DNA of 64,000 bases. It comes from Bigelowiella natans CCMP2755 (taxonomy: Eukaryota > Cercozoa > Chlorarachniophyceae). Of this stretch, positions 8,608 through 16,450 are shown in pieces; within the stretch, counting starts at the first letter, position 1, and the number at the start of each line of letters is the position of its first letter. The DNA lies in assembly GCA_000320545.1 (NCBI GenBank), contig ADNK01000550.1, positions 62,001-126,000 on the forward strand, in the 5' to 3' direction. Below the pieces are notes generated by a model that saw only the letters and a program-made list of their open reading frames with translations, did no database searches and was not told where the DNA came from. The translations under genes and the position numbers were made by a program.

Positions 8608-8771
8608 ACAAATCCACAAGTAAATGTGAACGTTTGCATGAGTGGCACAAGCTTAGCAATGCAACAAATCGTTGCAATAATCAAAATAACAAAGGAAATT
8701 TGAGTCTCGTGTACAAACGCAACAAGAACACCGGAAAAATCAGCAAAGTTCATGTTAGGTGTCCTAAATGA
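8604..8771 (+). CDS. Very small basic protein (55 aa) overlapping the membrane protein gene
   Basis: A 55-codon frame from ATG 8604 to TGA 8769-8771. Its ATG overlaps the preceding stop (ATGA), a common arrangement for paired genes. The product is rich in Lys, Asn and Arg and has three Cys (SKCERLHEWH, NRCNN and VRCPK), so a small metal-binding or nucleic-acid-binding protein is possible. No family is recognised. It resembles the 51-aa gene at 7378 in size and basic, Cys-containing character. It converges closely with the gene at 8787. Confidence 0.5.
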   Translation: MNKSTSKCERLHEWHKLSNATNRCNNQNNKGNLSLVYKRNKNTGKISKVHVRCPK

Positions 8772-8786
8772 TGGCGCATTGTTGCA

Positions 8787-9602
8787 TCACATTGTAGCTT
8801 CACGCAATAACTTTGTCATGTCTACTGTTGGTTCTTGCACTTTGTTGCCCTGTTCAACCTCAATGTGATCGGTAGGAGGCAGTTCTGAGTCATCTATGAC
8901 TGAGAGAGTGCGTCTAATCTTGCGTCTCTTAGCGTTACCTTGACCACTTGAATTTGTAGCCGCAGAACGACGTGTTTTTCGTGTGACTGGTCTTCGTATC
9001 TTCACGTTATCTTTTCGGTTTTCCATGATGTGATTGGTCATGAGCCCAGATATTTTAGCGGCGTCGATGTTTCCGTTGACATTGTCTCTGCAAAACTCAT
9101 ACAGATGAGTTTCCAAAAACTCTTTAGTGATCATGGAATTACGAAACTTGTCTACTAACACTATCTCCATGCCTTTCACAGTCAACTTTTCATTTTTGTT
9201 TTTGTCCATCATCTCATGCAAACAGGACAAGGCCTCCTTGTACATCTTGTTCAGAGTAGACTGTTCTTTCTGCATCTTTGTTCGACGTTTGTGCAAAGCT
9301 ATTGCCATTTGACAGAGAGTTTTTTCGGACATGTTGTCCAAAATGTCCACAAAACCATGCAAATTCTTCACTCTTCCGTTGAGATCAAAGCCGTCTTTGT
9401 CCTTTGCATCTGCGTCAAGATCACCCGATTGCACTGTTTTGGGCAGAAACAAGTCTTTCAGTGCAATGATTGCATCAGATTCGAAGTCAGGATCGTCCAA
9501 CGCGGTGTCAAACACTCGACTCAAAACATTTGCAAAATCAATTACTTTTTTTGATTTTCTTGGTTTTTTTTGGGTCGTTGTTGGGACTGTAGATTCCGGC
9601 AT
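8787..9602 (-). CDS. Unknown basic protein
   Basis: A 271-aa protein, not recognised. The start MPESTVPTTTQKKPRKSKK is basic. The next 150 residues look helical (DFANVLSRVFDTALDD, then LHKRRTKMQKEQSTLNKMYKEA), and a basic segment near residues 195-230 (RRPVTRKTRRSAA, NAKRRKIRRT) could direct the protein to the nucleus or bind nucleic acid. The C-terminus is acidic. Upstream, a run of A8TAT5 read on the minus strand about 110 bases before the ATG fits the common T-tract element. No catalytic motif is visible. Confidence 0.65.
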   Translation of the reverse strand: MPESTVPTTTQKKPRKSKKVIDFANVLSRVFDTALDDPDFESDAIIALKDLFLPKTVQSGDLDADAKDKDGFDLNGRVKNLHGFVDILDNMSEKTLCQMAIALHKRRTKMQKEQSTLNKMYKEALSCLHEMMDKNKNEKLTVKGMEIVLVDKFRNSMITKEFLETHLYEFCRDNVNGNIDAAKISGLMTNHIMENRKDNVKIRRPVTRKTRRSAATNSSGQGNAKRRKIRRTLSVIDDSELPPTDHIEVEQGNKVQEPTVDMTKLLREATM

Positions 9603-9738
9603 GTGGAAGACAGAGTGTGTGTGTAAGCGTGCAAAACGAAATTATAGGTTGTTTGTAGACAAAAGTTGTGCCACAATGCTCTGTTTCATGGTGACAAAAA
9701 TATTTTTTTTCAGTACATTTATTGATATTTGTGCTTGG

Positions 9739-10221
9739 TTAATCACCATCAAAACTGTCTCCATAATGCCACAACAACTCTTTGCCTTTTCTCACCTGTG
9801 TCAACACTCTTAATTGCGCGCGAGGTCTGCCCCTGTAATATCTTGCTGTCACATAACAATTTGCTTTGTACCTACCTCTGGCTTCGTTCGCATAATACCC
9901 TAATTTTCTGACATCTGTGGGGCGAGTTTTGATGAAGAATTGCTTACCATCGTGCATTTCAAAAGTGTTTCTGTTGTTGTGTTTAGAATCATCAGTCACT
10001 TCCTCTTCAAATTCGAAGCCAGTTAATGTTTCCCCTTGTTCATCCTCATCCGTTTTCAAATTTACAAGAGAAAACAAACCAAGCATGTTAGTGTCTCTTA
10101 TGTTGCTTCTTTTGACTTCTACAAATTGTCCTCTTAAACCAATCAAAGTGTCCTCATCTGGATTGGAATCCTCGCTTGAACTACTGTCTTGTGTCAAATC
10201 AATCACTGTCTTTGTTTGCAT
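9739..10221 (-). CDS. SET-domain protein-lysine methyltransferase
   Basis: A 160-aa protein that is little more than a SET domain. Seen are the N-terminal strands (GQFVEVKRSNIRDTNMLGLFSL), the cofactor-proximal region YYANEARGRYKANCYVT (equivalent to the NHS-C-x-PN block of cellular SET proteins) and the C-terminal RKGKELLWHYGD, matching the KGEEL-x-x-Y-G signature with its Tyr. SET proteins transfer methyl groups from S-adenosylmethionine to lysines, usually of histones; viral single-domain versions are known, for example in chloroviruses. An acidic N-terminal extension of about 25 residues precedes it. The frame extends to a TTG three codons upstream, but ATG at 10221 is the likely start. 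Confidence 0.8.
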   Translation of the reverse strand: MQTKTVIDLTQDSSSSEDSNPDEDTLIGLRGQFVEVKRSNIRDTNMLGLFSLVNLKTDEDEQGETLTGFEFEEEVTDDSKHNNRNTFEMHDGKQFFIKTRPTDVRKLGYYANEARGRYKANCYVTARYYRGRPRAQLRVLTQVRKGKELLWHYGDSFDGD

Positions 10222-10313
10222 TTTGCCCAACTTGATTGTTCAACTGAAGCTTGTTCGTTTTATTGCCATTGTACATGTTTGAATAATAAATTAAATGTGA
10301 TGTGCGTACAAAC

Positions 10314-10326
10314 ATATTTTTTTGTG
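10314..10326 (+). promoter_or_regulatory. T-tract promoter-like element ahead of the 10348 gene
   Basis: ATATTTTTTTGTG ends 21 bases before the ATG at 10348, in the region between divergent genes. It is the closest match to the composite T-run plus GTG pattern. Function inferred from recurrence. Confidence 0.35.
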
Positions 10327-10347
10327 TTTATTATCAACAACATATCA

Positions 10348-10785
10348 ATGATCAAACCCGCCATACACAGATGGACGCAAAGCGCTTCAATGCACATGTT
10401 GAGTGAATACATGAATTGGATTTTTACGAACAAATGCAACAATTATGAAAAAAGAGTGGTTGTGAGTTCAACTGTAGACTCAATGCTCATTTACAAATTT
10501 CACAAAATAGTCGACCAAAGAGTTTCTAAAAGTTGGCAGAAAGTGTTCATAGAACAAGTTTGTATAAGTCCATTGACAAATTCAATATTTTTGTTCACAT
10601 CACAGAATTTTACAATCGAAAATTTGAAAAATCTGTATCAAAACGATTGCTGTTTCTGGCCCATCGCTTCATTTATCGGGTACAAATTTGTGTCAGGTAA
10701 AAATCGCTTTTTGTACGTGTCGTGTTGTTCGCTGCTATGGAATAATTTCAGGATAATCGTGTATGCGCACAAAGAGGAAAAATAA
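10348..10785 (+). CDS. Unknown protein, 145 aa
   Basis: No family recognised. The ATG at 10348 follows a T-tract element by 21 bases; the frame is open for another 53 codons upstream, but that part is Cys-rich, low in plausibility and overlaps the divergent SET gene. The product is rich in aromatic residues and Cys (NDCCFWPIASFIGYKF, then SCCSLLWNNFRI) without clear membrane helices. It is followed 90 bases later by the packaging ATPase on the same strand. Coding status rests on frame length and position, so moderate confidence only. Confidence 0.5.
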   Translation: MIKPAIHRWTQSASMHMLSEYMNWIFTNKCNNYEKRVVVSSTVDSMLIYKFHKIVDQRVSKSWQKVFIEQVCISPLTNSIFLFTSQNFTIENLKNLYQNDCCFWPIASFIGYKFVSGKNRFLYVSCCSLLWNNFRIIVYAHKEEK

Positions 10786-10875
10786 TAATAAACCATGAAG
10801 ACATTTATGTTGCAAAAATATTTTGCACCAACGTGCTGCGCATTAATTGTCACAAGGTGATCATTGAAAACAGCA

Positions 10876-12249
10876 ATGTACACCAATTCTTTTGTCAATG
10901 CACATACCGCGACATCCGCACCGTACATGAGTAGTTCCAGCAACGACGGTGATGTTGACATTAGACCATGGATTCCAAGCAAATACCTTCAAAAAGGAGG
11001 CACAACGGTTCTCATAGGAAAGAGACGATCAGGAAAGAGCACTACGATGCTGAACATGATGTATCACATGCAAAATGTTTTTGAGTTTGGCTTCATTTTT
11101 TGTGGAAGTGCTTCAACTCGTGAACAATACAGCCGCCATGTGCCGTATGATTTCATTTCTGACACGATGTCATTAGATCTGATAAACAAATTGATGAATT
11201 TTCAAGACAGAAGACGATCCTTAAAAACGATTCGACCGATGTTCATAATCATTGACGATTTTGCATTTAATCGAAGTGTCTTGCGAAGCTCAACGATGTA
11301 CAAGCTGTTTGCTAATGGAAGACATTATCAGATATTTTTTATACTGGGGATGCAGTACTCATTGTCAATAGGTCCTGACGCAAGAGGAAACATTGACACT
11401 TTAATTCTTCACAGAGATGTCACAGTGCAAAATCAACAGAAACTCTACGACAATTACAACATGAGCTTTAAAAACTTTGAAGAGTTTCGTGGTGTTTTGT
11501 TAGATGTTACCCGACAACATCGCGTGCTTGTGTTTCAAAAAGATTTAGAGTGCGTTGATGATTTCCCAATCTTTCATTGGAAAGCAAAACATCCAATCCC
11601 ATGTTTCAAAGTTTCACCGCATCTTCAATGGTGGAAGACTGGAAAGGCGGTGTTGTTGTCAGCAATCGATACAGTTTTGTCAGGTACATTGATGCGTGAT
11701 CCGAGACAGGACGGCAAATATTTGTTGACCTATGCCAACAACAAAAACAGCAAACGAAATCAAGCAAACAATACAGCTTTGCTACAACAGAAAAGAAACA
11801 GCAACAATTTGTTTGTGTGTCGGCCAGACACTAAAAGAAACATTAGAGATCGCACAAGAACTTTCAATGTCATTGCCCCAAAAATGATTGCAACTAAACA
11901 ATACACAAATCTTTACAACACCAAGCCGACAGCACCGCGAATGAACTCGATGCGTCGTTTCATGCCGACACACAAACAACATCGACATGATCAGCATGCT
12001 GCACATGACCACAAACAAAAGTCAGGTCAAAAATCAGTCTCATTGCAATACGTTGCGCCACATCGAAGTGCCAAGACACCAAAAACGTTGTCGCATCAAG
12101 CAACATTCATGCAACCAATACGAAAAGCCCAGGTTGCACAGCGAGGTACAACAAACACAAGTAGCGTGCCTGCAAGAAAAAAAGGACACGTTTTTAATCG
12201 AGGAGCAAAGAAACAGCGTGGCATGGCGGCGTTTTTTTTAGGAGTTTGA
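10876..12249 (+). CDS. A32-type genome packaging ATPase with basic C-terminal extension
   Basis: A 457-aa ATPase of the FtsK/HerA-like A32 family, which pumps DNA into NCLDV capsids. Walker A is GKRRSGKST (about residues 48-56) and Walker B is MFIIIDDF (about 122-129); the downstream GRHYQIFFILGMQYSLSIGP region corresponds to the conserved block that includes the sensor glutamine. The ATPase core ends near residue 260. The remaining 200 residues are an unusual extension rich in Lys, Arg, Gln, Asn and His, probably disordered and DNA-binding. ATG 10876 is the first in frame after a TTG; a second Met at 10927 is also possible. It converges with the PCNA-like gene nine bases away. Confidence 0.9.
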   Translation: MYTNSFVNAHTATSAPYMSSSSNDGDVDIRPWIPSKYLQKGGTTVLIGKRRSGKSTTMLNMMYHMQNVFEFGFIFCGSASTREQYSRHVPYDFISDTMSLDLINKLMNFQDRRRSLKTIRPMFIIIDDFAFNRSVLRSSTMYKLFANGRHYQIFFILGMQYSLSIGPDARGNIDTLILHRDVTVQNQQKLYDNYNMSFKNFEEFRGVLLDVTRQHRVLVFQKDLECVDDFPIFHWKAKHPIPCFKVSPHLQWWKTGKAVLLSAIDTVLSGTLMRDPRQDGKYLLTYANNKNSKRNQANNTALLQQKRNSNNLFVCRPDTKRNIRDRTRTFNVIAPKMIATKQYTNLYNTKPTAPRMNSMRRFMPTHKQHRHDQHAAHDHKQKSGQKSVSLQYVAPHRSAKTPKTLSHQATFMQPIRKAQVAQRGTTNTSSVPARKKGHVFNRGAKKQRGMAAFFLGV

Positions 12250-12258
12250 TTGTTAAAA

Positions 12259-13815
12259 TCATATGTCTATGTTAAGATCAAGATTGAGCACATCAGTCAA
12301 ATCATTGCATTCTTGAATGTTTTTTGGATCAGTGGCATTGCTTCTATTTGTTTCATTTTCATCTGTCTCTCCATTGTGCCGCAAATCGGGTGTTTTGAAC
12401 ATGCTGCATGCATCATCTTCTGAACGATCCATAACATTTTTGGAACTTTTCACATCGCTTCCAGAGACTTTCACTTTAGGTATGTAATTGTTGTTAGAAC
12501 GCACTGCCTTGAAGGCAGGTTCTACGTCCATTGGAGAAATAAAACACGTCAATTCGCCGATGGTACCAGTCATGTGCCTGAATCCAAGAACATCCTTTTT
12601 GACATCATTGTAGTAAAGATGAACCACCGAGGTGAGCGATGTGCACTTGGCAAAATTCAGGAGAAGGTTTACACTGTAGCATGCTGCGCCCTGACACAAA
12701 ATTTCCGGGGTTTCACTGGATATTTTTTCAGTGTCAATGGTCATGCTACCACAATTTGCTGCCAACACCGGTTCACTTTCTCTGCCCTTGTTAACGCTTG
12801 AAAACGACTGCATTTCATCTTCCATTACAAATTCATGTGAGCTCACACAGTCAACTCCAATGCCTTCACCGGCTACACAAAAATGACAATACTTTCGTAA
12901 ATCTCTGTTTTTGGTAGTTATCATCTGCAAAGAGGTTCCATTTTTTTTGACTGATCGCATCATTTTAAGAAATTGGACGGATGACATGTGTATGCCCATT
13001 TTGAACTCTTTGTCTTTGACGTGCATCTGCCACAAATGGTCAGACGAGTTCAAATTTGCTATGTTGGTGTCGTTCTTTGACTCGCCGACGTGCATCATGC
13101 TTTCCATGTAAGAATCATGTGTGCAGGGTATGCTGAAAGAATGCATACGGCGCATTTCTTTATCTTGCACCCGCAATTCAAGTTTTTGTTGTTTGCTTAG
13201 ATCTTTGTTGATTTTCATCATGAAAATGTCTCCGTGAGTCATCATGCTAAGACACTGGTGCACAGTGCTGAATGAAACGCTGTAGGTAAATGCACCAATG
13301 TTTTTGGTTTTTTCGTCGCCTGCTGGTAAAATTGAATTAGAATCTTTTGAATTAGATACAAATTTTAATCCGTCCGCTCCGGTAACAGACGCGATGTTTA
13401 TGTAACCAGGTGTGTGTTGAGAATACAGGGCGTGTGGATTGAACAGGTACTCTTCGATGTCAATCGATGATTTTGCACATAGCTCAACCGAAACAATGAC
13501 AGAAGATGTTCGACATGCCAAATGAACACTTGTATCCGTGAAAGTTATGGTTCCAAAATTAGACACTTGACTCAACATCTCAAAAAGTGATCGCATTGTC
13601 TTCGACGCTGATGTTGCAAATGCAAAAACTATGTCGTCAACATCTTGAAAAATCGACTTCTGATCCTTGCATTCGTTCATGTGCATTAAATTCGGAGGTT
13701 GCGTGGCAGTTTTGGGATTAATTTTGTTTTTTTCATTGATGGTTTTCTGTTTTAGTCGTCTCTTTTTCCCATTGTTAGCGCTACGCAATGTTCTTTGGTT
13801 TGTGTTGGCTTTCAT
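12259..13815 (-). CDS. PCNA-like sliding clamp with long extensions
   Basis: A 518-aa protein, about twice the usual PCNA length. After a basic N-terminal tail of some 55 residues comes VFAFATSASKTMRSLFEMLSQ followed by FGTITFTDTSVHLACRT and VIVSVELCA, which fits the first PCNA repeat. A second half (AFTYSVSFSTVHQCLSMM, then FKMGIHMSSVQFLKMMRSV and VHLYYNDVK near residue 410) fits the later strands and the domain-2 repeat. PCNA encircles DNA and tethers polymerases and nucleases. The last 80 residues are hydrophilic and likely disordered. Its start overlaps the stop of the RS-rich gene by 4 bases (ATGA). The DNA polymerase partner is not in this window. Confidence 0.72.
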   Translation of the reverse strand: MKANTNQRTLRSANNGKKRRLKQKTINEKNKINPKTATQPPNLMHMNECKDQKSIFQDVDDIVFAFATSASKTMRSLFEMLSQVSNFGTITFTDTSVHLACRTSSVIVSVELCAKSSIDIEEYLFNPHALYSQHTPGYINIASVTGADGLKFVSNSKDSNSILPAGDEKTKNIGAFTYSVSFSTVHQCLSMMTHGDIFMMKINKDLSKQQKLELRVQDKEMRRMHSFSIPCTHDSYMESMMHVGESKNDTNIANLNSSDHLWQMHVKDKEFKMGIHMSSVQFLKMMRSVKKNGTSLQMITTKNRDLRKYCHFCVAGEGIGVDCVSSHEFVMEDEMQSFSSVNKGRESEPVLAANCGSMTIDTEKISSETPEILCQGAACYSVNLLLNFAKCTSLTSVVHLYYNDVKKDVLGFRHMTGTIGELTCFISPMDVEPAFKAVRSNNNYIPKVKVSGSDVKSSKNVMDRSEDDACSMFKTPDLRHNGETDENETNRSNATDPKNIQECNDLTDVLNLDLNIDI

Positions 13816-14357
13816 CTTTTGCGAGTTTTGCTTTTGCCTCGTTTAGCGGATCCAGGTTTTCTGTTTCGGCTGGAAGACCTGGTTTTTGATCTTGTTTTTG
13901 TTTTGGATTTTGAACGTGATCTCGATCTTGATCTTGCTTTAGTTTTGGATTTTGATTGGGTAGTTTTTCTACTTTTGGAATTAGATCGTCTGTTTTTCCT
14001 TTTGTCTTTGGATGTCGTAGTTCTTTTTGTTGTTTTTTTCTTGCGTGTGGTGCTCGTTTTGACATTCAATTTCTTTGACGCTTGTTTTCGTGCGACTGTT
14101 CTGTCGTCTTTGTTTGACGTGCTTGATGATGTGTGCTCCTTCTCCCGAGTTTGCAGCATGGAATTACCCCCGTGTTTCCGAGCTTCCTTTTCGATGTTCA
14201 TGATGTCTTGAAGGTTGTTGTAAAACTTTGGGACTTTTTCATTGTCATTGCTTGAAGATGCAATGTCATCAAGTGATTCTTGCAGGTGATTGCTTGAAGA
14301 TTTTTTAGATTTTTTTTGTGAATTTTCAAAACCGAAAAGGTTTGACAAAGTGTTCAT
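13812..14357 (-). CDS. RS-rich basic protein
   Basis: A 181-aa protein. The first 80 residues are mixed and Ser/Asn-rich; the rest is an extremely basic Arg/Ser/Lys/Thr tail containing RSRSRSRSKSKTKTRSKTRS. Such tails occur in SR-type splicing factors, protamine-like DNA condensers and NCLDV core proteins. Because the tail is directly followed by an overlapping ATGA junction with the PCNA-like gene, the two may be expressed together. Most likely roles are DNA condensation or packaging, or phosphorylation-regulated RNA/protein binding; neither can be chosen from sequence. ATG at 14357 is the only upstream start. Confidence 0.72.
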   Translation of the reverse strand: MNTLSNLFGFENSQKKSKKSSSNHLQESLDDIASSSNDNEKVPKFYNNLQDIMNIEKEARKHGGNSMLQTREKEHTSSSTSNKDDRTVARKQASKKLNVKTSTTRKKKTTKRTTTSKDKRKNRRSNSKSRKTTQSKSKTKARSRSRSRSKSKTKTRSKTRSSSRNRKPGSAKRGKSKTRKR

Positions 14358-14475
14358 TGCAATTGCAATTGCACAACAAAACGATTGTTTGTCAAAAAAA
14401 GTGATTTGTGATTTGCAAAGAGAATTTGCAAAAAAAATGTAACAAAAAATGCATCACATGGCTACAAGATTTGGA

Positions 14476-14904
14476 TCATTTAGCACCCTTTTTTAACAAT
14501 TCAACGCAGCATGGCTTATGGGCTTGATGCTTTGCCATTTCATTGTCAATTTTTTCCATGACAACATCAAGGTCACATTTGAATTTTGAATCTTGATGGT
14601 ATGTAGCTTTTAAATTTTCAAGTCCTTTTTTTGAATTTTCTAAGTCTTTCAAAATGTTTATGAATTTTCGATTGCTTTTGGTTTCCTTGCCGTCGTTTTT
14701 GTAAAAAACGATTATTTGAAACGTTTGCTCGACAACTTGCCGCACAAAATCCAAAGTGTTCTGCCTGTTTTCTCTGAACAATGTTCGAACAAAGCTTGTG
14801 GTGTAGTTGTTGGGCTGCATTGTGATGGCCCCTATGTTAATTTTTTGATCCTTTTTGATGTTTCCAATGAACTTTAAGTTACTTATTATGGACTGAAAAT
14901 CCAT
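14476..14904 (-). CDS. Conserved NCLDV protein of unknown function
   Basis: A 142-aa protein. The order of its motifs (MDFQSIISNLKFIGNIKKDQKINI, SFVRTLFRENRQNTLDFVRQVVEQ and KGLENLKATYHQDSKFKCDLD) recalls to me a family of short uncharacterised proteins shared by phycodna- and mimivirus-like genomes; this is from memory and unverified. The second block, with an FR-x-x-NRQ-x-T core, and the GL-x-NLK-x-TY-x-D block look like the conserved parts. No function is known to me. The frame extends 13 codons upstream to a TTG, but the conserved start is the ATG at 14904. Confidence 0.75.
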   Translation of the reverse strand: MDFQSIISNLKFIGNIKKDQKINIGAITMQPNNYTTSFVRTLFRENRQNTLDFVRQVVEQTFQIIVFYKNDGKETKSNRKFINILKDLENSKKGLENLKATYHQDSKFKCDLDVVMEKIDNEMAKHQAHKPCCVELLKKGAK

Positions 14905-14967
14905 GGTGTGTGATGTTTTGGATGCAACTGCTGCAAAAATCAACTTGCAACAAAATTGTATGGAACT

Positions 14968-15483
14968 TTATTTTGTCTTCATTTCTGCCTTCTTTTGTGC
15001 CTCCCTTTGCATGTGGTTGAACGCATCAAGATCAGAGTCGTGAAGAGAACCCTCAGAATCCTCAGATGTTTGCTTTTCTGTTGTGAAGTCATCATAGTTT
15101 TGAATGTTAGGACACAATGCTGGTGCCGTGTTGACAGCATTTCGTAGATTTCTTTTGAACATTTGTTTCCTTTTGTTTCTGTAGTAAGCAAATGGTCTTT
15201 TTGCAATGGACATAGGGCACAATTTGCCATTTAATTCTTTCAAAAGCTTGCGTTCCACGGGTGCTGTTGAGCGTGTGCTTCGTTTGCCGGCATGCTGATG
15301 CGCAAGAAGTCTGCACAAGGCAAAATCATTTTCGTCTGTAGCAAATAAATTTGCATTGTTTGTCATCACATGTTCAGCACATTCTTCAAATTTTAGCACG
15401 GCTTCACGAGATTGCATGAAGCGTGGCATTGTCGACACAACGCATCCGCCAATTTTGTTAGCACGTTTTTTGATCGTTGACAT
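14968..15483 (-). CDS. Unknown protein, paralog of the gene at 6461-7201
   Basis: A 171-aa protein. Shared with the 6461 gene are the basic N-terminus, the block EECAEHVMTNNANLFATDEND, then ALCRLLAHQH, and the LCPMSIAKR segment. It lacks the Cys-rich and Pro-rich C-terminal part of that protein. The function is not known. The first in-frame ATG is at 15483; the frame continues seven codons up to a GTG. A T7 run flanked by GTGTGTG on the coding strand lies about 65 bases upstream. Confidence 0.68.
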   Translation of the reverse strand: MSTIKKRANKIGGCVVSTMPRFMQSREAVLKFEECAEHVMTNNANLFATDENDFALCRLLAHQHAGKRSTRSTAPVERKLLKELNGKLCPMSIAKRPFAYYRNKRKQMFKRNLRNAVNTAPALCPNIQNYDDFTTEKQTSEDSEGSLHDSDLDAFNHMQREAQKKAEMKTK

Positions 15484-15544
15484 TTTTTGTCGACGATGTG
15501 TCACTTGTTATTAATAATGTGTTTAGCATGCAACAAATTGACAG

Positions 15545-15564
15545 CACACACAAAAAAATATTTT
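15545..15564 (-). promoter_or_regulatory. T-tract promoter-like element
   Basis: On the minus strand AAAATATTTTTTTGTGTGTG lies about 65 bases before the ATG at 15483. It also lies about 15 bases after the preceding stop, so a role as transcript end cannot be excluded. Confidence 0.3.
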
Positions 15565-15574
15565 CTGCCATGCA

Positions 15575-15979
15575 TTAGGAAATGTTTACTAGTCTGTTTA
15601 ACCGGACCACCCTCATGAACTCGTGAGCAAAATTGATGCAATTTTGCAATGCATTGTTGTTGGCGGCAGTGAACTCATCAGAAACTAGATACTTCGATTG
15701 AATGTCCAGTTTGGGAAGCATGTATGTCAACCAAATCAACGACCGCACTGTTTTTACATGACTTGGATTGTCAGTCTCAAATTCTTTAAAATCTAATTTA
15801 GCAAATCCTTCCAATATTTCATCCGGGTGTGTCAAGGGACGAGGTGTATCTTCAACATCTAGTTCATTTTCAAACCATTTGTCTGCTTCCACACACAACA
15901 TTGTTGTAATCGAGGGTTCAGAATCTTTCTCGTCCTCTAAAACTTGTAGTTTGACAGGAGTGGACGCTCTGCAAGTCAT
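15575..15979 (-). CDS. Unknown acidic protein, 134 aa
   Basis: No family recognised. The first half is acidic (EDEKDSEPSI, NELDVEDTPRPL) and the second half looks helical (HVKTVRSLIWLTYMLPKL, then NNALQNCINFAHEFMRVV). The ATG at 15979 lies 13 bases from the start of copy C of the interspersed repeat, so this repeat may form the gene's promoter region. No motif suggests a function. Confidence 0.6.
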   Translation of the reverse strand: MTCRASTPVKLQVLEDEKDSEPSITTMLCVEADKWFENELDVEDTPRPLTHPDEILEGFAKLDFKEFETDNPSHVKTVRSLIWLTYMLPKLDIQSKYLVSDEFTAANNNALQNCINFAHEFMRVVRLNRLVNIS

Positions 15980-15991
15980 GTGTGCTAGTTG

Positions 15992-16075
15992 AATTCTGCG
16001 CAGAGTCTGCGGTGCCGTGGAGTTGTGTGGTGATTTGGAGATTTTCTGGAGATTTGTATTTTTTGGGTAATTTGC
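15992..16075 (+). repeat. Interspersed repeat, copy C
   Basis: Third copy of the repeat at 4011-4074 and 4150-4213, in the same orientation, directly upstream of the 15575-15979 gene. It resembles copy A beyond the core (a T-run followed by GGGTAATTTGCG, compared with AGGCAATTCG), so the unit is about 80 bases. It is followed at 16094-16160 by a degenerate copy of the first 65 bases of the 307-base tandem unit (TGTCGCACTTTGCAAACAG). Confidence 0.8.
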
Positions 16076-16195
16076 GAAAATTTATTGTTTCATGTCGCAC
16101 TTTGCAAACAGTCTTCGTTTTAACAAATGAACATTTTTTGCGAGAACGTGTTTTGCATGCAATGCATTGACAGCACATGGTAACAATGGCATTGT

Positions 16196-16450
16196 TTAAA
16201 GTTCAAGCTTGGTTTTCAATTTCTTGGGAGTTTTGTTTTTGTGTCGTTTGCGTTTGCGGTCTGGGTTTTTGTCAGGACTCATGCTTAAAATCATTTTGAT
16301 AGACTCATCAATGAGATGTTGATCTTCTTTCGGGTAGTGCATTACGCCCGTAAGATAAATGATTGTTCCTTTGTCAGTTTTGTATTTCTCTCGGCCTTGA
16401 TAGTGGTTTATGTCTTTGTAAGGATGTTTAAGTTTCCATTTCTTAGCGAC
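16196..16450 (-). pseudogene. Out-of-frame C-terminal part of the MSV199-type gene
   Basis: Directly downstream of the MSV199-type gene, on the same strand but in the next frame, about 85 codons are open from just after position 16452 to a TAA at 16196-16198. The segment has protein-like composition (WKLKHPYKDINHYQGREKY, then TIIYLTGVMHYPKEDQ) and ends in a very basic tail. The only in-frame ATG is internal. The two frames meet at an A4 run on the coding strand (T4 at 16452-16455). A one-base loss, a sequencing error or programmed -1 frameshifting would all explain it. Without this segment the 212 bases between genes are unexplained. Confidence 0.5.

Noticed and set aside
9331..9813. 160-codon plus-strand frame
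   Set aside because: Antisense to the 8787-9602 gene and crosses an unlikely Cys/Phe-rich stretch.
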